A stretch of DNA of 17,499 bases from Pseudobacteroides sp035370245. Its GTDB lineage: Bacteria; Bacillota; Clostridia; Acetivibrionales; DSM-2933. Each line of letters begins with the position of its first letter. Within the stretch, counting starts at the first letter, position 1. The position numbers and the translations under genes are program-made. The DNA is taken from NCBI GenBank assembly GCA_035370245.1, contig DAOOVO010000090.1, forward strand, positions 1 through 17,499, in the 5' to 3' direction. Of this stretch, positions 1-5,931 are shown piece by piece. The notes under the pieces were generated by a model. The model saw nothing but the letters and a program-made list of their open reading frames with translations, had not been told where the DNA came from and ran no database searches.

Positions 1-80
1 CAGTAAGCAATGGATTTACCAAATTTTTCACGGCATTTAATATTGCAATTTATAATTATTAAATTTTTTCAAAATTTTGC

Positions 81-110
81 TTGCATTTATTTAAGTATTC
101 GTGTTATAAT
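81..110 (+). promoter_or_regulatory. Strong sigma-A-type promoter with extended -10
   Basis: TTGCAT at 81-86 and a perfect TATAAT at 105-110 are separated by 18 bp, and a TG sits one base before the -10 (102-103). Transcription would start near 117 and meet a terminator at 170-197. No reading frame lies between, because the only ATG (115) is followed at once by TGA. Confidence 0.7.
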
Positions 111-116
111 AAACAT

Positions 117-197
117 GTGAATAAGAATTATATTTTCGGTGCAACGCCAATTTGAAAAATTTGTGAAGAAGACCTCCTTAAATGGGAGGTCTTTTTC
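117..197 (+). ncRNA. Candidate small RNA of about 80 nt
   Basis: This is the interval between a strong promoter (81-110) and a strong intrinsic terminator (170-197). It has no open reading frame, and the genes that follow are on the opposite strand, so it cannot be an mRNA leader for them. The 3' end would be the terminator hairpin plus U tract. The 5' part is AU-rich and single-stranded in appearance. I recognise no known RNA family. The start is inferred from promoter spacing. It could be antisense to the 3' end of the minus-strand transcript that runs toward it. Confidence 0.4.
170..197 (+). terminator. Intrinsic terminator, probably bidirectional
   Basis: AGACCTCC (170-177) pairs with GGAGGTCT (185-192) across a 7-nt loop, followed by TTTTT and CTTT. 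On the minus strand the same stem is followed by TCTTCTTC, so it can also end the small-gene operon that stops at 245. Confidence 0.8.
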
Positions 198-244
198 TTT
201 AGTAAATATACAACCCACCCCGGCTATATAAGATACTGCCCCGG

Positions 245-385
245 TCAATTCTGGTTTTCCTGCTTCCTCTTAATCGGCTTCGGCTTAATCCCATGTTTGC
301 GGTCTGTCCTCCGCTTCAATTCCTTATTCGCTCGGTCTGATTGTTTCATAAATTTAGAAATCTGCTTTTCAAATTGCTTATCCAT
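245..385 (-). CDS. Small basic protein, 46 aa, unknown function
   Basis: The frame starts MDKQFEKQIS and ends KRKQENQN. The second half is very rich in Lys and Arg (for example KELKRRTDRK), so it is probably a nucleic-acid-binding or other basic accessory peptide. No family is recognised. Its ATG overlaps the TAA of the preceding gene (TAATG at 387-383), which indicates translational coupling and supports it being real. A Shine-Dalgarno-like AAAGGGG lies inside the preceding gene about 14 nt upstream. The terminator at 170-197 follows about 50 bp downstream. Confidence 0.55.
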   Translation of the reverse strand: MDKQFEKQISKFMKQSDRANKELKRRTDRKHGIKPKPIKRKQENQN

Positions 386-702
386 TATTTAGCTTCGCCC
401 CTTTTCATTTTTTCAAATTTATGGGACAACGACAACCATATAAGGGGAATATACGGCTTGCCATTTATATCGTGTTTGCTACCAATAAATTCAAACCCTT
501 TTAGTGTCTGTTGGGAAAGTTTTTCAATTTCGCCCCATTTCATATTGAATAATTTCCCGTCTGCTGTCCGCCTTAATGCAACAACTAATTCCGGGTCACT
601 GGCTTTAATCCTTTTCAGCTTTGAAGCATATTGTTCAATGGCTTTTTCTGTATTGGGTTTGTTTGCTAATTCCTCAATTCTGATTCTCTTATCAAAAAAC
701 AT
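385..702 (-). CDS. Hypothetical protein, 105 aa, of a mobile element
   Basis: I do not recognise this family. The protein begins MFFDKRIRIE, is soluble and charged, has no signal peptide or membrane segment, and includes a central stretch LVVALRRTADGKLFNMKWGE and a hydrophobic YIPLIWLSLS near the end. I chose the ATG at 702 rather than the upstream ATG at 726 because GGAGGG lies 8 nt before 702 and the upstream in-frame codons overlap another small gene. It is the middle of three minus-strand genes whose ends touch or overlap (832-704, 702-385, 385-245), a pattern typical of phage or ICE accessory operons. Function unknown. Confidence 0.65.
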   Translation of the reverse strand: MFFDKRIRIEELANKPNTEKAIEQYASKLKRIKASDPELVVALRRTADGKLFNMKWGEIEKLSQQTLKGFEFIGSKHDINGKPYIPLIWLSLSHKFEKMKRGEAK

Positions 703-703
703 T

Positions 704-832
704 TTATTTTCCCTCCGTTTCTTCAATGTCTACGGCGGTTAATTCGGGTAAATCCTTGGTTAAATCTTTCGCTGTACCGCCGCCGTTTTGTTCATTATAG
801 ATTTTCCTTAATTTTTCCAAGAGGTAGAACAT
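704..832 (-). CDS. Small acidic protein, 42 aa, unknown function
   Basis: The frame reads MFYLLEKLRK, then a Gly-rich turn (NGGG), then an acidic tail ending EETEGK. An AAGGAAG ribosome binding site lies 7 nt before the ATG, and an in-frame TAA just upstream shows it is not the tail of a longer gene. Its stop codon is one base from the next gene's ATG at 702, and that gene's GGAGGG site lies inside this frame, so the two are probably coupled. No family recognised. Confidence 0.5.
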   Translation of the reverse strand: MFYLLEKLRKIYNEQNGGGTAKDLTKDLPELTAVDIEETEGK

Positions 833-1234
833 GGATTGACTTCCTTAACAATGGAATTATTGAAAAAAACTGGATATAAATAGAGGTCAATTTTTAACCT
901 CTATTCTATTGTAACAACTGGTAAACTTAGGGAATATATACTCAAAGCATTGGTATTACTGTATTATAGAAAAAATAGCGTCCCCACACACTTAAAGTTT
1001 TAAAAAATTCTACTATGCACGGGAAAATTTTAAAACGAAAACGAAATATTTTTTAATGGGCGTGTGTGTGGGGACGCAAAAAAAGTTGAAAGCCGCACGG
1101 CAAAAGCGATTAAAGGCAATTTCCCTAAGTTTGACATTTTTAATCATCTTTTTTAACATCGTGTTCAATGGACACAAAACAAAAATATTGCAGTTGTAAC
1201 AATTTTATGCTACAATGAAAGGAGTATTGCAGAC
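833..1234. other. 402-bp gap between divergent small genes
   Basis: No reading frame was supported here. It holds a 9-bp perfect inverted repeat AATAGAGGT/ACCTCTATT with a 9-nt spacer at 879-905, which may be an operator for the minus-strand genes. It also holds the large MITE-like repeat at 978-1077 and the ribosome binding site of the short plus-strand frame at 1235. No convincing -35/-10 pair for the minus-strand operon was found; TACAAT near 908-913 on the minus strand is a weak candidate. Confidence 0.5.
978..1077. repeat. MITE-like element with nested inverted repeats
   Basis: A perfect 14-bp terminal inverted repeat, GCGTCCCCACACAC (978-991) and its complement (1064-1077), encloses a second imperfect one: GTTTTAAAAAATTC at 997-1010 against GAAAATTTTAAAAC at 1023-1036, 12 of 14 matching. 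The 100-bp unit can fold into one long hairpin and carries no gene. Both flanks are A-rich. The GTCCCC/GGGGAC ends resemble REP-like and IS200/IS605-dependent small elements common in Bacillota; that link is from memory. Confidence 0.6.
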
Positions 1235-1399
1235 ATGACGAAGGTTAATGTATTGGTAAAAGAAGGAACTTTTGTAATTGACACAGAGGGACACGCCGCA
1301 AATGGAAAGATTTGCACAGCAATAACAATGATTATGCAATTGGCATTAATTGGATTACAGAAGCCTATGGTAAGGCTTTTTTTATGCCTTTTTTTATAG
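1235..1399 (+). CDS. Possible truncated Prp-like cysteine protease, 54 aa
   Basis: The sequence AAAGGAG lies 10 nt before the ATG, and the frame begins MTKVNVLVKEGTFVIDTEGH. The Prp family (cysteine protease that trims ribosomal protein L27 in Bacillota, with copies in phages) has a catalytic His in a GHA motif and a catalytic Cys a short way after, in a CAA/S context. Here GHAANGKICTAI supplies H20 and C27 with the right surroundings, but the His-Cys spacing is shorter than in cellular Prp (about 12). The family is about 100 aa long. This frame ends at 54 aa because its last codons run through an intrinsic terminator (1361-1383). It may be a truncated remnant or a natural mini-form. The assignment is tentative. 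Confidence 0.4.
   Translation: MTKVNVLVKEGTFVIDTEGHAANGKICTAITMIMQLALIGLQKPMVRLFLCLFL
1361..1383 (+). terminator. Intrinsic terminator inside the end of the 54-aa frame
   Basis: AAGCCT (1361-1366) pairs with AGGCTT (1373-1378), followed by a run of T. The stem encodes Lys-Pro and Arg-Leu of the short frame, so transcription would often stop before the stop codon at 1397-1399. Confidence 0.6.
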
Positions 1400-1441
1400 C
1401 CGGGGGGTATAAATATAGCCGGGATTTTTGCCCCGGCTATA
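1395..1441. repeat. Three copies of TATAGCCGGG in both orientations
   Basis: TATAGCCGGGG at 1395-1405 and TATAGCCGGG at 1414-1423 are direct repeats. CCCCGGCTATA at 1431-1441 is the inverted copy, so two alternative hairpins can form. A fourth copy, CCCCGGCTATA, lies at 218-228 at the other end of this small-gene region. Confidence 0.7.
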
Positions 1442-1467
1442 AAAAAAAGAGGTCAAAAATTGACCCC
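1441..1467 (-). terminator. Intrinsic terminator of the int-HNH operon
   Basis: Read on the minus strand, GGGGTCAA pairs with TTGACCTC across a 3-nt loop (8 bp, one G-T wobble) and is followed by eight T. It begins directly after the HNH gene's TAA (1470-1468). Confidence 0.85.
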
Positions 1468-1989
1468 TTAATCCTGCTTTGTCCTTGCTTGATATGAAAA
1501 TGGGTGATATTCTGCTTTTGCCTTTAAATATTCTTGGTGGGCTTCTTCTGGCGTTTCAAAATAGCCTAAATACTTTGTTTTGCCGTCAACGGTTATCCTC
1601 GCCCGGTACTTGCCTTTATACTCACCAACTCCGGGCAAATTGCTTTTGTTTTGTTTCCGTGTGCCCTTCATATTTTGGTTGTTTTCGCTGTGTGTGGCTA
1701 TTCTCAAATTCCAACGGCAATTATTCAAGCCGTTCCAATTCTTATGGTCTACCTCAATTTTGGGGTCTGTAACGCCCATAATTAAGCGGTGTAGCCTTAT
1801 TTGCTTTCCGTCAACATTAGTCATTACATACCATGTGTCGCCCCTCTCGGAATATCTGGCTGTCCATGTACCGGGTACGCTGTCCGCTTTAGGTAAATCC
1901 TCCGCACTGATTAAAGCATACATTTGTTGTCCTTTTCCCATAACCCATATATAACAAGTGTCGTCTATTATTTCATAGTAATTTTTCAC
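1468..1989 (-). CDS. HNH endonuclease with C-terminal AP2 DNA-binding domain
   Basis: The protein is 173 aa. The HNH core lies at about residues 67-105: LHRLIMG, then VDHKNWNGLNNCRWNLRIAT and a following HSENNQN, matching the phage and homing-endonuclease HNH_3 pattern (His in LHR, DH, Asn in NNCRWNLR). An AP2-type DNA-binding domain follows at about 116-160 (GVGEYKGKYRARITVDGK, YLGYFETPEEAH). Enzymes of this kind nick or cut DNA and are common in phages and ICEs. The start is GTG at 1989, whose GTGA overlaps the recombinase stop, with AAAGGGG upstream. Co-translation with the recombinase suggests the two travel together. It may be selfish, or may help transfer or exchange of the element. Confidence 0.85.
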   Translation of the reverse strand: MKNYYEIIDDTCYIWVMGKGQQMYALISAEDLPKADSVPGTWTARYSERGDTWYVMTNVDGKQIRLHRLIMGVTDPKIEVDHKNWNGLNNCRWNLRIATHSENNQNMKGTRKQNKSNLPGVGEYKGKYRARITVDGKTKYLGYFETPEEAHQEYLKAKAEYHPFSYQARTKQD

Positions 1990-2957
1990 CGCTTCGCCCC
2001 TTTCTTTGGTATATTAATATAATTGCCTTTTTCTCTGCTAATAGTCTCTAACGGGTTAAAATCGTCAAAATTCCGCTTTAAATCGTCACTAAACATATTC
2101 ACATATTCCCGGACGGTTTCAATACTTGAATGTCCCAATACCTTTTGAAGCCGGAATATATCGCCGCCGTTTAATATCCAGTTCTTGGCGAATGTGTGGC
2201 GGAACAGGTGAAGGGAAGTTTTGGTAACTCCATGCAGTTTGTTATATCTGGAAATGGCATGTTTGCAGGAATTTTCGTCCAGTTTGCCGCCGTATGAATT
2301 ACAGAATAGAAAATCTTCCATATCGCCGTTTCTGATACCCATATATTCAATTAAAACCTTTGTTATGGTCTTGGATAGTGGTAAATGCCTTTCCCGGCGT
2401 GACTTGCCATACTTAATTTTTACAATAGCTTCGTCCATAAGAATATCACTAACCCGGATATTAACAAATTCACCGACACGAACACCCGTTGCAAGTAGAA
2501 AATTGACCGTTACCCAATTCCTATATTCTGCAAAATCCTTCATGTTAGGCTTTTCCAGTAATAGTCTTAATTCATGTTCTGAATAGGTTTCTTTCATTTT
2601 CTTATCTGCTTTAATCAGCATTATTTTGTAATGCTGACAATAGCCCAATGATTGCCAATAGTACACAAACGCCCTAACCGCACGAATTGCAGTATTAACG
2701 GTTATGTCGTTTACTTCGGTTTCTTCTTTCAAGTAAAGAATATAACTGTCTATAGTGGATTTTGTGATTTCTGCAATGTGTTTAATGCTTATAGTGTCAA
2801 GAAATGTTTCAAACTTGGTGAAATAGGCTTGATAATAAACAAGCGTCTTTTCTGCCAAATTCTTAATTTTACAATGGGTAGTAAATTCCTTAAATCCTTC
2901 TTGAAGTGTTTTTTCCTGCGTTGTTTTCGGTTGAATTGATAGTTTTTGCCTTGCCAT
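1986..2957 (-). CDS. int: Tyrosine recombinase (phage/ICE integrase)
   Basis: A site-specific recombinase of the XerC/XerD-like tyrosine family, 323 aa from the chosen ATG. An N-terminal SAM-like core-binding domain occupies about residues 20-110 (LAEKTLVYYQAYFTKFETFL). The catalytic domain shows Arg in TGVRVGEF, Lys in KYGKSRRERHLPL, HLFRHTFAKN (HxxR), LGHSS (second His) and the nucleophile Tyr in VREYVNM. I chose the ATG at 2957; a GTG at 2966 is possible, with AAAGG only 4 nt before it. The gene lies about 100 bp from a tRNA-Ser 3' half, the natural target for this enzyme type, and its stop overlaps the HNH gene start. CACACGA/TCGTGTG copies at 2964-2970 and 2993-2999 resemble the tRNA core sequence and could be binding sites. 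Confidence 0.95.
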   Translation of the reverse strand: MARQKLSIQPKTTQEKTLQEGFKEFTTHCKIKNLAEKTLVYYQAYFTKFETFLDTISIKHIAEITKSTIDSYILYLKEETEVNDITVNTAIRAVRAFVYYWQSLGYCQHYKIMLIKADKKMKETYSEHELRLLLEKPNMKDFAEYRNWVTVNFLLATGVRVGEFVNIRVSDILMDEAIVKIKYGKSRRERHLPLSKTITKVLIEYMGIRNGDMEDFLFCNSYGGKLDENSCKHAISRYNKLHGVTKTSLHLFRHTFAKNWILNGGDIFRLQKVLGHSSIETVREYVNMFSDDLKRNFDDFNPLETISREKGNYINIPKKGAKR

Positions 2958-2966
2958 AGTATGCAC

Positions 2967-3054
2967 ACGACCTTTCGTTTTTTGTTAAAAAATCGTGTGG
3001 ATTACAGGGAATGTAAAAAGCGTTCCGAGGTTTTCGAAACGCTTGATACTACTG
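2967..3054. other. Gap between recombinase start and tRNA half
   Basis: No gene is present. TCGTGTG at 2993-2999 is the inverse of CACACGA at 2964-2970 and of the anticodon-stem side of the tRNA core (3099-3105), so this is the likely arm or core binding region for the recombinase. A tRNA terminator fills 3014-3044. Confidence 0.5.
3014..3044 (-). terminator. Intrinsic terminator downstream of the tRNA-Ser half
   Basis: On the minus strand AAGCGTT pairs with AACGCTT, extended inward by CGA/TCG, and is followed by TTTTT. It lies 10 bp beyond the encoded CCA at 3055-3057, the usual place for a tRNA terminator. Confidence 0.8.
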
Positions 3055-3112
3055 TGGCGGAGAGAGAGAGATTCGAACTCTCGGACGGGGTTAACCGTCA
3101 CACGATTTCCAG
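3055..3112 (-). tRNA. 3' half of tRNA-Ser(GGA), attachment-site copy
   Basis: Read on the minus strand the segment contains, in order, the anticodon loop CTGGAAA (anticodon GGA), the 3' anticodon stem TCGTG, the long variable arm of a class II tRNA (TGACGGTTAACCCCGTC), the T arm GAGAG-TTCGAAT-CTCTC, the 3' acceptor strand and an encoded CCA at 3057-3055. The 5' side is missing: the bases before the loop (3113-3117) do not give the CACGA needed to pair with TCGTG, and no D arm follows. This is the identity block left when an element integrates at a tRNA anticodon loop. It cannot be a functional tRNA by itself. The intact copy should lie at the far end of the element, to the right of this window. 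Confidence 0.85.
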
Positions 3113-3312
3113 AAACGTAATAGGTAGATTTTTTGCTTATATGTCTTTATAACTTTTTATTACTTTTTTGATTAAACCCGCATAAAAAGCGGATCTTTTT
3201 ATATCATCTTATTTTTCAATATTTCTTTTTAGCAGGTCGCTTTGTAAGCTATGTCACCATTTTGTCACCCGTGGCACCACGGATTAAATTAATTTAGGGA
3301 GGATACGGAGAC
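3113..3312. other. Element end: terminator-like hairpin and direct repeats
   Basis: No gene is present. CCGC/GCGG at about 3179-3193 followed by ATCTTTTT looks like a weak plus-strand terminator. TGTCACC occurs at 3252-3258 and again 11 bp later at 3263-3269, directly followed by the palindrome CCGTGGCACCACGG (3269-3282). Repeats with one-helical-turn spacing next to an att core fit integrase arm sites, though this is inference. AGGGAGG at 3297-3303 serves the next gene. Confidence 0.4.
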
Positions 3313-3714
3313 ATGGATATGCTGAAAAAAACAAACATACTAAGCTTACTGCTTGATAAGGGTATCATACTCCAATCCGGAGTAATTTGTAGGGATAAAA
3401 TCAACCTTATATCCGGAGCCATAACTGCCCCATTGATTGAAATGGTCTGGATATCTTCTGGTTATGATGCTAAGACCATAGAAAGAATTTCGACCACCTT
3501 AACTCACTTATACAAGAAAAACCAGCAAGCCGAAATGATGGCCGTACTGCGTATTCTATACGATGTTTTGGGCTTGCAGTTCCCGGAGGATGTTGAACTA
3601 TTAGCAGATCACCTGGAGGCTCGGCAGTATTTTTTGTTTTCTTTTTTGATGGACATGGAAGATTGTATGCATGATTTCATGAATGAGATTGTTGTTAAGA
3701 GAAACGAGATATGA
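3313..3714 (+). CDS. Hypothetical protein, 133 aa, first gene of the island
   Basis: I do not recognise this family. The protein is mostly alpha-helical in appearance, has no signal peptide, and contains helices such as TIERISTTLTHLYKKNQQAEMMAVLRILYDVLGL and a Phe-rich, acidic C-terminal part (FLFSFLMDMEDCMHDFMNEI). AGGGAGG lies 9 nt before the ATG at 3313; a second ATG at 3319 also has CGGAG at 8 nt, so the start is uncertain by two codons. It is the first gene inside the element boundary, on the same strand as the defence genes, with 118 bp before abiEi that carry the AbiE promoter, so it is probably a separate transcript. It could be a regulator or an element-maintenance protein. Confidence 0.7.
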   Translation: MDMLKKTNILSLLLDKGIILQSGVICRDKINLISGAITAPLIEMVWISSGYDAKTIERISTTLTHLYKKNQQAEMMAVLRILYDVLGLQFPEDVELLADHLEARQYFLFSFLMDMEDCMHDFMNEIVVKRNEI

Positions 3715-3722
3715 TAAATGCA

Positions 3723-3821
3723 TTCAAAACTTTTTGCCAAAATATTGTTTTGCTAAAAAAGTTTTGATATAATAAGCAAAAGAAATATATCAAAATTAAA
3801 TTTTGGAATTAAAGTTTTGAT
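3723..3821 (+). promoter_or_regulatory. AbiE promoter with four operator half-sites
   Basis: TTGTTT (3745-3750), a 17-bp spacer and TATAAT (3768-3773) with TG in the extended -10 position form a strong promoter. The motif AAAGTTTTGAT occurs at 3758-3768 and 3811-3821, with inverted relatives TTCAAAACTTT at 3723-3733 and ATCAAAAT at 3789-3796. Known AbiEi antitoxins repress their own operon by binding inverted repeats at the promoter, and two inverted pairs around this -10 fit that. Confidence 0.7.
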
Positions 3822-3832
3822 GGAGTGATTAT

Positions 3833-4612
3833 ATGAACACAGATGAAAGGACAGCTAAAGAAATTTTTTATAAAGAACTTAAAGGATATATGCAAAATGG
3901 TGATGAATTAAGTGTCAAAAAGATATATTCCCTATTCCCCGAAATAAATCCGAAAACAGTATCATGGCGATTACACGAATTAGTACAGCACGGAAAAATC
4001 CATAGGACTGGTCACGGATATTATGCCTTAACTGAAATAAGTGAAAACAACCCTGCCGGCTATGTTTATTTACAGAAGAAATCTCAATTGGTATATGATG
4101 TTGTTATAGATTATGGGTATGATTTTTATATTACCGGTTTGGATTCCTTAATTGGCTTACTGCTTCACATACCTGAAAAATATCCGGTATTGCTGGTAAC
4201 AGAGGATGCAGGAATTGCGGAAATGCAGGAAATTCTAAGTCAAAAAGATTTTATTGTAATGACAGAAAAAGATCGCAAGATCATTGAAAATAGTACAATA
4301 AAGAGCAAAATTGATGTCATTATTTTAAAAGGAAAAGATTTTTCATTATCTTTTGAACATATTGCCCAGAAAGAAAAAGGATTTATTGATTTGTACTATG
4401 CAGTTACCAGAATGGATTATGGAGTTTCAATACCGGAGTTATCAAGAATTTATCAGGGTTTGCAAAGGAATAACTCCCTGTCCATTGCGAAGGTAAAAAG
4501 TGCTGCTCGAGATAGAGGAATAAGTACAGAGATTAACTGGCTTATAGAGATAAATAAAGCTTCTAAAAAAGTACTGGAGTTTATGAGCTACCAGATTAAG
4601 GAGACAAAATGA
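3833..4612 (+). CDS. AbiEi-like antitoxin / winged-helix regulator (DUF6577-like)
   Basis: The protein has 259 aa. An N-terminal winged-helix domain spans about residues 10-65: LSVKKIYSLFPEINPKTVSWRLHELVQHGKIHRTGHGYYAL, the helix-turn-helix plus wing seen in AbiEi-type antitoxins. The remainder is a mixed alpha/beta domain. Its gene overlaps the AbiEii-like gene by ATGA (4609-4612), the arrangement of type IV toxin-antitoxin abortive-infection pairs, where the first protein represses the operon and counteracts the toxin. GGAG lies 7 nt before the ATG. The half-sites upstream support autoregulation. The long alpha/beta part differs from streptococcal AbiEi, and I believe it is closest to the family named DUF6577, but that name is from memory. 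Confidence 0.75.
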   Translation: MNTDERTAKEIFYKELKGYMQNGDELSVKKIYSLFPEINPKTVSWRLHELVQHGKIHRTGHGYYALTEISENNPAGYVYLQKKSQLVYDVVIDYGYDFYITGLDSLIGLLLHIPEKYPVLLVTEDAGIAEMQEILSQKDFIVMTEKDRKIIENSTIKSKIDVIILKGKDFSLSFEHIAQKEKGFIDLYYAVTRMDYGVSIPELSRIYQGLQRNNSLSIAKVKSAARDRGISTEINWLIEINKASKKVLEFMSYQIKETK

Positions 4613-5829
4613 ACGGAATACGTCAAGAAAACTTAATTCTAGAACGTGATGTTTTTAAGAGAACAGAAATAGAAAGACGAATGGTAGATGGAGGCTTCAA
4701 TTCAATAGCTAAATTTGAGCTATTTATATGGGATTTGGAAATGTTTCTGCAATTGCAGAAAAAACTTAATGATAAAATCCTTCTTAAGGGCGGAGCAGCT
4801 ACACAGTTTTATGTACCAATAACTGCTCAACGGACAAGTATAGACATTGATATGATTTGTTTAGCATCACGAGAAGAAGTACATAAAGTAATTTCCGAAA
4901 TAGAGTCAGAATTTAATGGAGAGCATGAATATTGCAAATTCAGATTTTACAAACCCAAGAATCCGAAATTGGGCTTGGAAGCTTTGGAAACATACTTTGT
5001 AACTGTACCAAGTATTTGTGAAGAAAAGGAATTGTTTTCTTCAAGAGGAAAACAGGAAGTCAAAATTGAATTTATGTTCTCTAATCATAGATATGATATT
5101 AACAAAATTAAGCAGCCGGAACTATTTGCTTTAGAAACTGAAAAGGAGTTCAATATATTGGCATTGGAGAGTCTATTTGCTGATAAGCTTACAACACTTG
5201 GACCAACAACAATTGGTGTTTCCGACGAAAGAGCGGATGAGCAGTTTAAACAAATATATGACGTTATAACATTGTTTATTTCAAATATGGACCGAATTAT
5301 TAAAAACAAAGATAAGGTTAAGGCGAATTATGAAAAGGTTGCAAAGCTTGAATGTGAAATGCATAGTATTCCATTTGATCCGAAGAACCTTTATAAAGAT
5401 ATGATGTTACTTATAAACCGGGTCAAAAATATTGAAAGTGACAGTACCCTGTTGCAGCGGGCGAATGACTTTCAAGCTCTATATCTTAGAAATATCGTAA
5501 ACAGGGATAAAGCACAGTGGGCAATTGTAGGATATCAGCTTAAGCTTCTTGTAGAGTATATTTTCCAGGATGATACAAAAATTTTGCAATTCAGGGAGAT
5601 CGAAGAACTTATTGAAAAATTGAAGTTTGAGAATATACATGGCCCCGAACGAGGACGTTTAAATAGGGAGGCGCGCAGTTTATTAGAAGCAAATTTTAAA
5701 ACTATAGAAGGACTGTCATTAGATCTTTTCAGAAAACGTATCGATAGAATTATCTGGGAACTGGTTAGTTTTGTCTCTTTTGATGCGATTATAGAATCCT
5801 TGAAAGTAATACTTGCTGAGCACAATTAA
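4609..5829 (+). CDS. AbiEii/AbiGii-like nucleotidyltransferase toxin
   Basis: A 406-aa member of the DNA polymerase beta-like nucleotidyltransferase superfamily. The substrate-binding and metal motifs are LKGGAATQFY at about residues 60-69 and SIDIDM at about 77-82 (GG...DxD). A downstream LFADKLTTLGP and DERADEQFKQIYDV (about 185-225) match the conserved Lys and Asp positions of the family. AbiEii-type toxins add nucleotides to RNA (tRNA for several relatives) and stop growth after phage infection. At 406 aa it is longer than AbiEii proper (about 300), with a helical C-terminal extension. Its start overlaps the regulator stop, so the two are co-translated. It probably acts as an abortive-infection layer alongside DISARM. 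Confidence 0.8.
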   Translation: MNGIRQENLILERDVFKRTEIERRMVDGGFNSIAKFELFIWDLEMFLQLQKKLNDKILLKGGAATQFYVPITAQRTSIDIDMICLASREEVHKVISEIESEFNGEHEYCKFRFYKPKNPKLGLEALETYFVTVPSICEEKELFSSRGKQEVKIEFMFSNHRYDINKIKQPELFALETEKEFNILALESLFADKLTTLGPTTIGVSDERADEQFKQIYDVITLFISNMDRIIKNKDKVKANYEKVAKLECEMHSIPFDPKNLYKDMMLLINRVKNIESDSTLLQRANDFQALYLRNIVNRDKAQWAIVGYQLKLLVEYIFQDDTKILQFREIEELIEKLKFENIHGPERGRLNREARSLLEANFKTIEGLSLDLFRKRIDRIIWELVSFVSFDAIIESLKVILAEHN

Positions 5830-5931
5830 GATTGAATTTGGTTAGATTAAATGACTAATGCTGAAAATTGGAATGGAGCCTTTTTCTATACCCAAATTAA
5901 CAATTGAAATAATATAAATACTCGAAAGCAT

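Noticed and set aside
341..742. 133-aa plus-strand frame opposite the 105-aa gene
   Set aside because: It is antisense to a gene with a GGAGGG site and coupled neighbours, and its own start lacks a ribosome site.
1312..1497. 61-aa plus-strand frame across the repeat region
   Set aside because: It runs through the terminators and TATAGCCGGG repeats and has no ribosome site.
3061..3069. Short AG repeat as a microsatellite
   Set aside because: It is simply the acceptor and T-arm sequence of the tRNA-Ser half.
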